DNA from: Fimenecus sp045632525
GTDB lineage: Bacteria > Bacillota > Clostridia > Oscillospirales > Acutalibacteraceae
Direction of reading: 5' to 3'
Length of the DNA stretch: 23,299 nucleotides
Assembly: GCA_045632525.1 (NCBI GenBank)
Contig: JAZQWV010000027.1
Span: 1 to 23,299, forward strand
The stretch's first letter is position 1. Each line of letters begins with the position of its first letter. The position numbers and the translations under genes were made by a program. The notes under the pieces are model-generated. The model was not told where the DNA came from. It searched no databases and saw only the letters and a list, made by a program, of their open reading frames with translations. Below are positions 14,784 through 23,299 of this stretch, piece by piece.

Positions 14784-17312
14784 ATGAGTAAAATTAGTAA
14801 TCCAAATTTAGGTGGCTACACACCACTTGAAGAACAAAATATTATAAATGTTGAGATTAACAAGGAAATGAGAGAGTCATTCCTTAGCTACTCAATGGCT
14901 GTTCTTACATCCCGTGCACTTCCTGATGTGCGTGACGGTTTAAAACCTGTTCACAGAAGAATTCTTTATACAATGTATGAAAATTCACTTTATCCTGACA
15001 AACCACATCGTAAGTGCGCTGACACAGTCGGTTCAGTGCTCGGTCGTTACCATCCACACGGTGACGCATCTGTTTATGATGCAATGGTTCGTCTTGCACA
15101 GGATTTCTCAATGAGATATATTCTTGTTGATGGTCACGGTAACTTCGGTTCAGTCGACGGTGACCCACCTGCTGCATACCGTTATACAGAATCAAGAATG
15201 AGTAAAATCGCTCTTGAAATGCTCACAAATATTGATAAAGACACAGTTGATTTTACAACTAACTATGATGACCGTGTTAAAGAGCCAACAGTTCTTCCAT
15301 CAAGATATCCAAATCTTTTGGCTAACGGCTCAACAGGTATTGCTGTTGGTATGGCTACAAATATTCCACCACATAACCTTGGTGAATTGATTGACGGTAT
15401 CTGTTGTGTAATTGATAACCCTGAAGCAGAGCTTGAGGATATTATGGAACATATCAAAGGACCTGACTTCCCGACAAGCGGTATTATTATGGGCAGAAGC
15501 GGTATCCGTGCTGCATATGCTACCGGTCGTGGTAAGATTACACTTCGTGGTCGTGCTGAAATTGTTGAAAACGAGAAAAACGGACGTTTCCAGATTATTA
15601 TTACTGAACTTCCTTATCAGGTAAATAAAGCAAGACTTATTGAATCAATTGCTGATTTACACAAGGATAAGAGAATTGAAGGTCTTTCTGATATCAACGA
15701 CTATTCATCAAAACGTGGTGGCGGTATGAGAATAGTTATTGACCTTAAGCGTGATGCTAACCCACAGGTTGTACTTAATCAGTTGTATCAAATGACACAA
15801 CTTCAGATTTCTTATGGTATCATTCAGTTGGCACTTGTTAACGGTGAACCAAAAATTCTTACACTCAAACAGATTATTGAAGAATATATCAAGTTCCAGT
15901 GCGAAATTATCACAAGAAGAACACAATATGACCTTAACAAAGCTCAGGCAAGAGAGCACATTCTTGAAGGTCTTGCTCGCGCTATTGATATTGTTGATGA
16001 AATTATCGCAACAATCCGTGGTTGTAAGGGTGGTCAGGCAGAAGCAAAAGTTGCAATTATGGAAAAATTCGACTTTGACGACCCACAGGCATCTGCAATC
16101 GTTGCTTTCCGTCTTGGACAACTTGCAGGTCTTGAAATTCAGAAGATTATTGCTGAACGCGACGAATTAAGATTAAAAATTGCAGAATATCTTGAAATTC
16201 TCGGTTCAGAAACAAAGGTTAAAGAAATCTTAAAGGATGAACTCTCTGCTATTGGTAAAAAATATAGTGACGACAGAAGAACAGAAATTTCAAATGTTCT
16301 TGGTGAAGTTGATATTGAAGACCTTATCGCAGAAGAAGATTGCGTATTCACTCTTACAAAGATGGGTTACATCAAGCGTCAGCCTGTTGAAACTTATCAG
16401 GTACAGCGTCGTGGCGGTAAGGGTATCAAGGGTATGAGCCGTCGTGAAGAAGATTATGCAGAAAGCATGTTTATCTGTTCTTCACACGATTATATTCTCT
16501 TCTTCACATCAGAAGGTAAGATGTACAGACTTAAAGGTTATGAAATCCCTGAAGGTACACGAACAAGCAAAGGTATGAATATCGTTAATATTCTTCCGAT
16601 TACCGCTGATGAAAAAGTTACTGCAATGCTTCGTGTTCCTGACTTTGGTGAAGATAAATACTATCTCTGTATGGCTACAAAGAATGGTGTTATCAAGAGA
16701 ACAGAACTTGATGCATATAAAAATATCCGTAAGAGTGGTATTATTGCAATTAATCTTGACGAGGGTGACGAACTTCGTTGGGTTAAGCTTACTGACGGTG
16801 AACAGAAACTTATGGTTGCAACTCGCAATGGTATGAGTATCTGTTTTGATGAAAATGATGCTCGTGCAATCGGTAGAACTGCTCGTGGTGTTCGTGCAAT
16901 TACTCTCTCAGAGGGTGACGAAGTTGTAGGTATGGTTATTTTCGGTGACGAAGGTAAAGTTCTTACAATCAGCGAAAAAGGTTACGGCAGAAGAAGTGAT
17001 GTTTCAAACTATCGTGTTCAGAACCGTGGCGGTAAAGGTCTTACTAACTATCATACTGAACAGTACGGTGAAGTTTGTGCAGTAGAAATGGTAGAAGAAA
17101 ATCAAGATATCATCATGATTTCTTCTGACGGTATTATTATCCGTCTTCCTGCAGAACAAGTTAGAGAATGTAATCGTCCTTCAAAGGGTGTTATCCTTAT
17201 GAAGACAAAAGACGGTGAAAAGGTTGTAACAATTTCTCTCGCAGCACATGAAGAAGACGAAGAAGTTGAAGAAACCGAGAATATTGAAACAGAAGTTAAA
17301 GGCGAAGAATAA
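14784..17312 (+). CDS. gyrA: DNA gyrase subunit A
   Basis: Breakage-reunion subunit of gyrase. The 842-residue protein has the winged-helix region ALPDVRDGLKPVHRRILY, the quinolone region HPHGDASVYDAMVRLAQ and the catalytic tyrosine in AYRYTESR (Tyr134). The C-terminal wrapping domain has the GyrA-box QRRGGKG at about 540 and a related NRGGKG near the end, which separates it from ParC. Residue 95, equivalent to E. coli Ser83, is Ala; residue 99, equivalent to Asp87, is Asp. The tail is strongly acidic. It starts 11 bases after gyrB with GAGGT upstream. Confidence 0.97.
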   Translation: MSKISNPNLGGYTPLEEQNIINVEINKEMRESFLSYSMAVLTSRALPDVRDGLKPVHRRILYTMYENSLYPDKPHRKCADTVGSVLGRYHPHGDASVYDAMVRLAQDFSMRYILVDGHGNFGSVDGDPPAAYRYTESRMSKIALEMLTNIDKDTVDFTTNYDDRVKEPTVLPSRYPNLLANGSTGIAVGMATNIPPHNLGELIDGICCVIDNPEAELEDIMEHIKGPDFPTSGIIMGRSGIRAAYATGRGKITLRGRAEIVENEKNGRFQIIITELPYQVNKARLIESIADLHKDKRIEGLSDINDYSSKRGGGMRIVIDLKRDANPQVVLNQLYQMTQLQISYGIIQLALVNGEPKILTLKQIIEEYIKFQCEIITRRTQYDLNKAQAREHILEGLARAIDIVDEIIATIRGCKGGQAEAKVAIMEKFDFDDPQASAIVAFRLGQLAGLEIQKIIAERDELRLKIAEYLEILGSETKVKEILKDELSAIGKKYSDDRRTEISNVLGEVDIEDLIAEEDCVFTLTKMGYIKRQPVETYQVQRRGGKGIKGMSRREEDYAESMFICSSHDYILFFTSEGKMYRLKGYEIPEGTRTSKGMNIVNILPITADEKVTAMLRVPDFGEDKYYLCMATKNGVIKRTELDAYKNIRKSGIIAINLDEGDELRWVKLTDGEQKLMVATRNGMSICFDENDARAIGRTARGVRAITLSEGDEVVGMVIFGDEGKVLTISEKGYGRRSDVSNYRVQNRGGKGLTNYHTEQYGEVCAVEMVEENQDIIMISSDGIIIRLPAEQVRECNRPSKGVILMKTKDGEKVVTISLAAHEEDEEVEETENIETEVKGEE

Positions 17313-17341
17313 TTTTTTCGGTGTGAAAGGAAAGAGATTTT

Positions 17342-18532
17342 ATGGAAAACAACGAGAAAAAAGTATCAGCCGAAGTGACTGAAAATACTGTTAAAAAAGA
17401 AAAGAAACCAATGAGCAAGAAAAAGAAAACTCTTGTAATTATACTTTGCATTCTTTTGGCGTTTTTCTTATTTGTTGGTGGTTTTGCAATCTGGTATGTA
17501 AACGATAAACTTAACAGAATTGATTACGATACCGAGCAGACAACAATCGCGCCAAATCAAGAATTTGTTGATGATGAAAAAATCGAATTTGCTGAAATGG
17601 ATGATGCAACAGGCAACAGTTTCAGAGAAATTCTTAAAAACTGGGCTACTAACGGTGGCGAAAAAATGAGTAATAAAAATGTTCTCAATGTTTTGCTTAT
17701 TGGTAGTGACGCATCTGCAACTGAATCAGGAAGAGCATCAGTGACAGATAAAGGTAATACCGATGTTATGATGTTGGTGTCAATTGACAAAGCAAATAAA
17801 AAGATTAAATTGGTTTCATTTATGCGCGATAGTTATACTTATATGGACCAGTTTGATAGTTATGGTAAACTTAATGCTGCTTGTGCAAATGGTGGAGCAC
17901 CATATCTTGTAGAAACAATCGAAAATGATTATAAGATTGAAATCGATGGATATGCACTTGTTGACTTTGATTCATTCCAAGAAGTAATTGATGTTTTAGG
18001 TGGCGTTAAAGTTGATGTGCCAAAACATGTTATTCCATATATAAATAAAGATTTGAATTATAAAAAAGAGCAGCCTATTACACAAACATCTGGTGGTGTT
18101 ATAAATTTAACTGGTGCACAGGCTCTTGGATTCTGTAGAGTAAGATATAGCGACAAAGACGGTGATGTTAGCCGTGTTGCTCGTCAGCGTCAGGTTGTAA
18201 ATGCTCTTATTGATAAATGTGTAAACGCATCACTTTCTGATATAAACGGAGTCTTTGATGTTGTTCTTGCAAATGTTAGAACAAATATTCCAAAGAAAGA
18301 TATTCTTTCTTATGCAACAAAAGCAGTAACAGAAGGATGGGCAAAATATGAAATAAGCGAAGTAACAATGCCAACAGATGATGCTCGTCGCAGTTATACA
18401 TCTTCATCAACTGCATGGATTTGGATAATCGATTATCCATTGGTTGCACAAAAACTTCAAATGGAACTTTATGGCGAAACAAACATTAAACTTCCTGAAG
18501 AAAGAACAACAGCACTTGATGTTATTAAATAA
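17342..18532 (+). CDS. LytR-CpsA-Psr (LCP) family cell-wall ligase
   Basis: LCP proteins transfer polyprenyl-phosphate-linked polymers (teichoic acid, capsule or glycoprotein glycan) to peptidoglycan. The 396 residues start with a Lys-rich cytoplasmic tail, then one membrane helix (about 29-52) and an extracellular domain. The LCP domain (about 112-305) shows NVLLIGSDA, GNTDVMMLVSID, LVSFMRDSYTYM with the phosphate-binding Arg, IDVLGGVKVDV, and RVRYSDKDGDVSRVARQRQ with further conserved Arg/Asp. Which polymer it handles cannot be told. It begins 29 bases after gyrA with GAAAGGAAAG upstream and may be read through from gyrase. Confidence 0.9.
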   Translation: MENNEKKVSAEVTENTVKKEKKPMSKKKKTLVIILCILLAFFLFVGGFAIWYVNDKLNRIDYDTEQTTIAPNQEFVDDEKIEFAEMDDATGNSFREILKNWATNGGEKMSNKNVLNVLLIGSDASATESGRASVTDKGNTDVMMLVSIDKANKKIKLVSFMRDSYTYMDQFDSYGKLNAACANGGAPYLVETIENDYKIEIDGYALVDFDSFQEVIDVLGGVKVDVPKHVIPYINKDLNYKKEQPITQTSGGVINLTGAQALGFCRVRYSDKDGDVSRVARQRQVVNALIDKCVNASLSDINGVFDVVLANVRTNIPKKDILSYATKAVTEGWAKYEISEVTMPTDDARRSYTSSSTAWIWIIDYPLVAQKLQMELYGETNIKLPEERTTALDVIK

Positions 18533-18569
18533 AAACTAAACATAAATTTTTATTTATTAAGGATTTTCA

Positions 18570-19625
18570 ATGGAAAATAATAATTTTAATAATAGGGTTG
18601 ATAGCTATCAACCCTATGGTTATAGAACAGAACAAAATACAAATGAATATTTCCTAAAGCAACAAGAGAAGAATAACGATAAAAAAATTCTCAAAACAAT
18701 AGGGGCTCTTTGCGGATTTTCAATAGTTGTATATTTTGTTATGTCAACTTTGATTGGCTTTTTTGTAGCGTTTTTAAATTCAAAAACTTCCTTGGACTTG
18801 GAATTTGTTTATGAAAATGGCTTAGGAGCTTGGGCATTCTCTGCAATTGCAACTCTTTTGTTTATTGGGTTACCATTTTTGGCAACATATATTGTGTTGA
18901 GAAAAAAGAAAATTACAGGAATTCTTCCAATGGGTACAACCTATAACACAAAAGCATCAATATATTTAGTTGTTGCATTTTTACCACTCACTTTACTTTC
19001 AACTTTTCTCATAAACTTTATTTCTTTAATGGTTCAGAGTTTAATGGGTGTTGACTTTACAAGTGGAATGGAAGATATGGCTGTTACAAATGTCAAAGAC
19101 TTCTTGTTTATGACATTGTTTGTTGCAATAATCCCTGCCATTTTAGAAGAAGTTGCAATTCGTGGTGTTCTTCTTCAACCATTACGCAGATTTGGTGATG
19201 GCTTTGCAATTGTTGTATCAGCTGTAATTTTTTCACTTCTTCACGGCAATATGGTGCAAATTCCTTATACAGTTGTTGCTGGAATTTATTTTGGTTATGT
19301 TATGGTTGCAACAGGTAGTCTTTGGCCGTCAATTATTTTACATTTCTTAAATAATTTCTATTCTGTAATGATTACGGCATTTGACAGTAATTTCAGCGTG
19401 GCAACAGCAAATGTTTTAACACTTGCAACCCTTGGTTTTATGACAGTTGCAGGAATTTTTGCATTTAATAAATATCGTTCAATGAATTATAAAGTTAAAC
19501 TTGCAAAAGGTGTGGATTCGTTGAACACAGTACAAAAAGTGAATTCCGTGTTTGTTAATATACCAATGATTATTGCAGTTATTCTTATGGTTGTTACAAC
19601 ACTCACAAGTATTTCAAAATCCTAA
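18570..19625 (+). CDS. CPBP-family intramembrane metalloprotease (CAAX/ABI type)
   Basis: Multi-pass membrane protein of 351 residues. A polar Asn/Gln-rich N-terminus (1-40) precedes about seven hydrophobic segments. The glutamic-type protease motifs are present: EEVAIR (E193, E194, R198), a His in FSLLHGN (H225), and HFLNN (H258 with N261/N262). Family members process peptides or bacteriocin-related substrates or act as scaffolds; the substrate here is unknown. AAGGA lies 6 bases before the ATG. The codons for residues 8-16 contain a 26-bp perfect palindrome. The C-terminus adds two hydrophobic segments beyond the catalytic core. Confidence 0.88.
   Translation: MENNNFNNRVDSYQPYGYRTEQNTNEYFLKQQEKNNDKKILKTIGALCGFSIVVYFVMSTLIGFFVAFLNSKTSLDLEFVYENGLGAWAFSAIATLLFIGLPFLATYIVLRKKKITGILPMGTTYNTKASIYLVVAFLPLTLLSTFLINFISLMVQSLMGVDFTSGMEDMAVTNVKDFLFMTLFVAIIPAILEEVAIRGVLLQPLRRFGDGFAIVVSAVIFSLLHGNMVQIPYTVVAGIYFGYVMVATGSLWPSIILHFLNNFYSVMITAFDSNFSVATANVLTLATLGFMTVAGIFAFNKYRSMNYKVKLAKGVDSLNTVQKVNSVFVNIPMIIAVILMVVTTLTSISKS
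18592..18617. repeat. 26-bp perfect palindrome in the CPBP gene
   Basis: Left arm ATAGGGTTGATAG is followed without a spacer by its exact reverse complement, starting 22 bases after the start codon. In mRNA it would fold into an 11-bp stem with a 4-base loop. No T-run follows, so it is not an intrinsic terminator. It could be an operator for a dimeric regulator or an early-coding hairpin affecting translation. Confidence 0.9.
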
Positions 19626-19627
19626 GT

Positions 19628-20095
19628 ATGAATAAAGAATATTATATGAACTATGCGCTGAATTTGGCAAAACTTTCAGCAGATGAAGGCGAAGTGCCCG
19701 TTGGTGCAATCGTTGTTTGTAATGGCGAAATAGTCGGCGAAGGCAGAAATAAGCGTGAAACTGTTAAAAACGCTTTGCATCATGCCGAAATAGAAGCAAT
19801 AAATGAGGCTTGCGCGAAACTTGGTGGCTGGCGTTTGTGGCATTGCGATATGTATGTTACATTGGAGCCATGCCCAATGTGTGCAGGCGCAATAATAAAT
19901 TCAAGAATCAAAAATGTGTATTTCGGTGCAAAAGATATGAAAAATGGTGCTGTTGTTTCGGCAGCACAGCTTTTTGATATGAATTTTACTCACAAACCAC
20001 AGTATGAGGGTGGAATTTTAGAAACAGAATGTTCCGGAATACTTACAAAGTTTTTTAAAGATTTACGTAAGAGCAAAGCAGGTGAAGAAAAATGA
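19628..20095 (+). CDS. tadA: tRNA-specific adenosine deaminase TadA
   Basis: Zinc deaminase that converts A34 to inosine in tRNA-Arg(ACG). The 155-residue protein has the zinc and catalytic motif HAE (H52, E54), PCPMCAGAI (C82, C85), the substrate-pocket region VPVGAIVV and NSRIKNVYFGAKD. It starts 2 bases after the CPBP stop without a recognisable Shine-Dalgarno, suggesting re-initiation by ribosomes leaving the upstream gene. Its end overlaps mnmE by four bases (ATGA). Confidence 0.94.
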   Translation: MNKEYYMNYALNLAKLSADEGEVPVGAIVVCNGEIVGEGRNKRETVKNALHHAEIEAINEACAKLGGWRLWHCDMYVTLEPCPMCAGAIINSRIKNVYFGAKDMKNGAVVSAAQLFDMNFTHKPQYEGGILETECSGILTKFFKDLRKSKAGEEK

Positions 20096-21453
20096 GCACA
20101 ATAGCAGCAATCTCAACTGGCAGAGCACCGGGTGGTATCGGTGTTGTTAGAATCTCTGGCGAAGATGCTATTAAAATTGGTGATAAAATTTTTTCTTCAT
20201 TTGGTGGGAAAAAACTTTGTGAAATAGATGGTTATTCCGCTCTTTATGGTAAAGCCCACGACGAAAAAAGTGACATTGATACAGTTGTTGCTCTTCTTTT
20301 CAGAGCACCAAAAAGTTATACAGGCGAAGATGTTGTTGAAATTTCTTGCCATGGCGGACTTTTTGTAACAGACAAAGTGCTTAAATCTGCTTTTCAAGCA
20401 GGTGCAGTGCCTGCAGAAGCAGGTGAATTTACAAAAAGAGCTTTCTTAAATGGTAAAATGGATTTGTCAAGTGCCGAATCCGTTATGAATGTGATTTCTG
20501 CACAGGGTGAGCAAGCGGAAAAAATTGCTCTCGGTGTATTGGAAGGAAGACTTTTCAAAGAAATCAAAGATATTACTGATAAATTAGTTTATGATTTGGC
20601 TCTTCTTTCTGCTTGGGTTGATTATCCTTATGAAGAAATTGAAGATTTGTCAGACAACAACCTTAAAGAGCATATTGAAATAAGTATAACAAGTCTTGAA
20701 AAACTTATAAAAGACTTCTCGACAGGGCAAATTATTATGGAAGGTGTTGATACTGCCATTGTGGGTTGCCCGAATGTTGGCAAATCAACACTTATGAATT
20801 TGCTTTCAGGCACAGAAAAATCAATTGTTACTGAAATTGCAGGTACAACAAGAGATATTGTTGAAGATACTGTAAATGTGGGTGGAATTACTCTTCGACT
20901 TGCAGATACAGCAGGTGTTCGTGAAACAGATGACCTTGTTGAAAGTATTGGCGTTGACAGAGCAGTTAAAAGACTTGAAAACGCTGAGTTAGTTCTTGCA
21001 GTTTTTGATGCTAGTCGAGAATTGAACGATTCTGACAGACGACTCATAGACCTTTGCAAAGGTAAAAAAGCAATTGGAATTATCAATAAAACCGACTTAG
21101 ACAAAAACCATCTAAACGGTGAAATTGAAAAGAATTTCTCACAGACAGTTTTTATCTCAGCTAAAAAGGGTATAGGAAAAGATGACCTTGCAAAAGCGGT
21201 TGAAGCGCTTTTAGGAACAGCAGATTTTGATACATCTGCAGTTGCAGTTGTCAACGAGCGTCAATGCGAATGTTGCAAAAAAGCACTTGAAGCACTTTAT
21301 GATGCAGAAAACGCATTGAATCTTGGTCTAACAATGGATGCGGTTACAGTTTGTCTTGATTCAGCCATTGAAAATTTAATGGTTTTAACAGGTGAAAAAG
21401 CAACTGAATTGGTTGTTAATGAAATATTTGCACAATTTTGTGTAGGCAAATAA
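20092..21453 (+). CDS. mnmE: tRNA uridine-34 modification GTPase MnmE (TrmE)
   Basis: GTPase partner of MnmG in making cmnm5U34. The 453-residue protein has the N-terminal folate-binding domain (RAPGGIGVVRISG; SYTGEDVVEISCHGG; GEFTKRAFLNGKMDL), a helical domain with an inserted G domain: G1 GCPNVGKS (225-232), G2 GTTRD, G3 DTAGVRETDD, G4 NKTD. It ends QFCVGK, carrying the C-terminal Cys of the family's C(I/L/V)GK motif. The start overlaps the tadA stop (ATGA). In most Firmicutes this gene lies between jag and mnmG; here it is on the opposite arm. Confidence 0.97.
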   Translation: MSTIAAISTGRAPGGIGVVRISGEDAIKIGDKIFSSFGGKKLCEIDGYSALYGKAHDEKSDIDTVVALLFRAPKSYTGEDVVEISCHGGLFVTDKVLKSAFQAGAVPAEAGEFTKRAFLNGKMDLSSAESVMNVISAQGEQAEKIALGVLEGRLFKEIKDITDKLVYDLALLSAWVDYPYEEIEDLSDNNLKEHIEISITSLEKLIKDFSTGQIIMEGVDTAIVGCPNVGKSTLMNLLSGTEKSIVTEIAGTTRDIVEDTVNVGGITLRLADTAGVRETDDLVESIGVDRAVKRLENAELVLAVFDASRELNDSDRRLIDLCKGKKAIGIINKTDLDKNHLNGEIEKNFSQTVFISAKKGIGKDDLAKAVEALLGTADFDTSAVAVVNERQCECCKKALEALYDAENALNLGLTMDAVTVCLDSAIENLMVLTGEKATELVVNEIFAQFCVGK

Positions 21454-21497
21454 ACGATTAGTTAATTATTATCTATCTTGAAAAGAGGTTATATAAA

Positions 21498-22313
<816 letters not shown>

Positions 22314-22324
22314 AGCAATAAAGA

Positions 22325-22352
22325 TTGACTTTAAAAAAATAAATGATAGAAT
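22325..22352 (+). promoter_or_regulatory. Promoter of the secreted cohesin-like gene
   Basis: TTGACT (22325-22330), 16 bases, TAGAAT (22347-22352), each 5/6 to consensus, with an extended -10 TG at 22344-22345. Transcription would start near 22359. The leader opens with ACCTTT (22362-22367), which can pair with AAAGGT (22370-22375), the gene's own ribosome-binding site. Confidence 0.75.
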
Positions 22353-22383
22353 GAAAAAAAGACCTTTAAAAAGGTGATAATAT

Positions 22384-23299
22384 ATGAAAAACAAAAAGTC
22401 AAAAATAATATCTTTTGTTTTGGTGTTTGCGCTTTTGATAACAACGATAATTGTAACATCAGTTGCAAATGCAAAAACAGTTGATATTTATGTAGAATCT
22501 GACAAAACTGAACTTCTTGCAGGTGAATCGGCAACAATTTCAGTTAAAGCGACAACAAATTTCTCTGTTGCAACAATGTCTATTCCTGTTTTTTATGATA
22601 AAACATTGGTTGATGTGGGTGAAGCGACAGCAACACTCACAGAATATGCTGTTGCAAGTACAACGACTGAAAGTCAGAGCGTTGATACAGAAAAAATTTA
22701 TGAAAATACTGAAATTGATTCTGATAAGTTCGGCTTTGTTCTTGTAACATACATTGGTGGTGCAAATAAAGAAGTAGCAGAGTCAATAGAAAACGAAGTT
22801 GTTCTTACTTTTAAAATTACTGCGAAGACAGAAGTTTCAGGAAATGCTGCAGTAAAAGTAATCCAAGAATCAGTAAAAACAAGCGAAAATGTCAAAGGTA
22901 TGCTTTATTTTGGCGCTACAACAAACGGCAGAACAATCAATTCAATTCCAGAAAATATTGAGAAGATTGATTTGGCTATGGGTACAACAAGTGTAAAAAT
23001 TGGTGGAACTGTTGAACAACCAACACTCGTAGTAAAATCGTCGGATGAATTTGAATATGCAGAGTATGTAGTAATTGATACCAACAACACAAACAACGGC
23101 GAATTCGCAGGTATCATCTATGGTATCGATACACTCGACCAGAACCCAGATGGTAATGCACTTACAGACCTTAAGGGTGCACTTACATCAACAAACGGTA
23201 ACGAATATGTTGTAATTGAAGCAAATGAAGCAGGCGTTGAATCAACAGGTGCTATGATTTATGTTTATAGCGCAAACCCTGATGCAGACCCTGATGCAG
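22384..23299 (+). CDS. Secreted cohesin-like surface protein (3' end beyond the window)
   Basis: The visible 305 residues start with a Sec signal peptide: KNKKSK, a hydrophobic core (about 8-25) and likely cleavage after VANA at 30. The next part (about 31-200) looks like a cohesin-type beta-sandwich: ELLAGESATISVKATTNF, SIPVFYDKTLVDVGEA and VLTFKITAKTEVSG match that fold's usual opening, second and late strands. From about 215 a second module begins, with FAGIIYGIDTL, LKGALTSTNGNEYVVIE and ESTGAMIYVYS. I recall this pattern from clostridial extracellular proteins that often end in dockerin-like repeats, but no dockerin is in view. The last residues are Asp/Pro-rich. AAGGTG precedes the ATG. 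The fold call is by eye and binding partners are unknown. Confidence 0.7.
   Translation, partial: MKNKKSKIISFVLVFALLITTIIVTSVANAKTVDIYVESDKTELLAGESATISVKATTNFSVATMSIPVFYDKTLVDVGEATATLTEYAVASTTTESQSVDTEKIYENTEIDSDKFGFVLVTYIGGANKEVAESIENEVVLTFKITAKTEVSGNAAVKVIQESVKTSENVKGMLYFGATTNGRTINSIPENIEKIDLAMGTTSVKIGGTVEQPTLVVKSSDEFEYAEYVVIDTNNTNNGEFAGIIYGIDTLDQNPDGNALTDLKGALTSTNGNEYVVIEANEAGVESTGAMIYVYSANPDADPDA

Noticed and set aside
15563..15571. An exact TTTTCAACA (minus strand) inside gyrA
   Set aside because: Isolated copy in coding sequence; AT-rich DNA gives occasional matches. It serves as a background example, not an origin element.
20628..21254. 208-codon open frame antisense to mnmE, and a similar 141-codon frame (13713-14138) antisense to gyrB
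   Set aside because: Both lie opposite well-supported genes, are Ser/Arg/Leu-biased as expected of mirror frames, and lack start signals.

Overview
The window is the replication-origin neighbourhood of a low-GC Firmicute chromosome, most likely a Clostridia lineage near Oscillospirales/Ruminococcaceae. This rests on the gene order dnaA-dnaN-rlbA-recF-remB-gyrB-gyrA, the divergent rpmH-rnpA-yidD-yidC-jag cluster, a Noc plus ParA/ParB set with parS sites, a GyrB of the PLWGKM type, and a secreted cohesin-like protein at the right edge. It is core chromosome. I see no prophage, insertion sequence, CRISPR array, tRNA or rRNA gene.

Left arm (1-8101, all on the minus strand, transcribed away from the origin). 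A near-consensus promoter drives rpmH, rnpA, yidD, yidC and jag (ribosomal protein L34, RNase P protein, membrane insertion, RNA-binding KhpB/Jag). An intrinsic terminator follows jag directly. Then come mnmG (tRNA wobble-uridine modification), rsmG (16S rRNA methylation) and noc (nucleoid occlusion), a structured GC-rich stretch, a perfect parS, and parA-parB, with parB running off the left edge. A second perfect parS lies inside mnmG.

Origin (about 8102-10066). The noncoding DNA on both sides of dnaA carries six copies of a non-canonical DnaA-box-like 9-mer (TTTTCAACA / TTTTCGACA and one-base variants). I found no canonical TTATCCACA. After the last box, between dnaA and dnaN, a CTA-triplet run leads into a T/A-rich tract, resembling the DnaA-trio unwinding element of Bacillus subtilis. 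The DnaA recognition helix has Asn where Asp is almost invariant, which may go with the altered box.

Right arm (8533-23299, all on the plus strand). A tightly packed series dnaA, dnaN, rlbA, recF, remB, gyrB, gyrA (replication, repair, supercoiling) continues into an LCP-family cell-wall ligase, a CPBP membrane protease, tadA and mnmE (both act on the tRNA wobble base) and the Fe-S carrier mrp. A separate promoter then starts a secreted cohesin-like protein truncated by the window edge.

mnmE is absent from its usual place between jag and mnmG and lies instead across the origin behind tadA. No wholly new system is evident. The most interesting signals are the divergent origin code, the structured noc-parA spacer, a 26-bp perfect palindrome inside the CPBP protease gene, and the natural alanine at the quinolone-determining position of GyrA.
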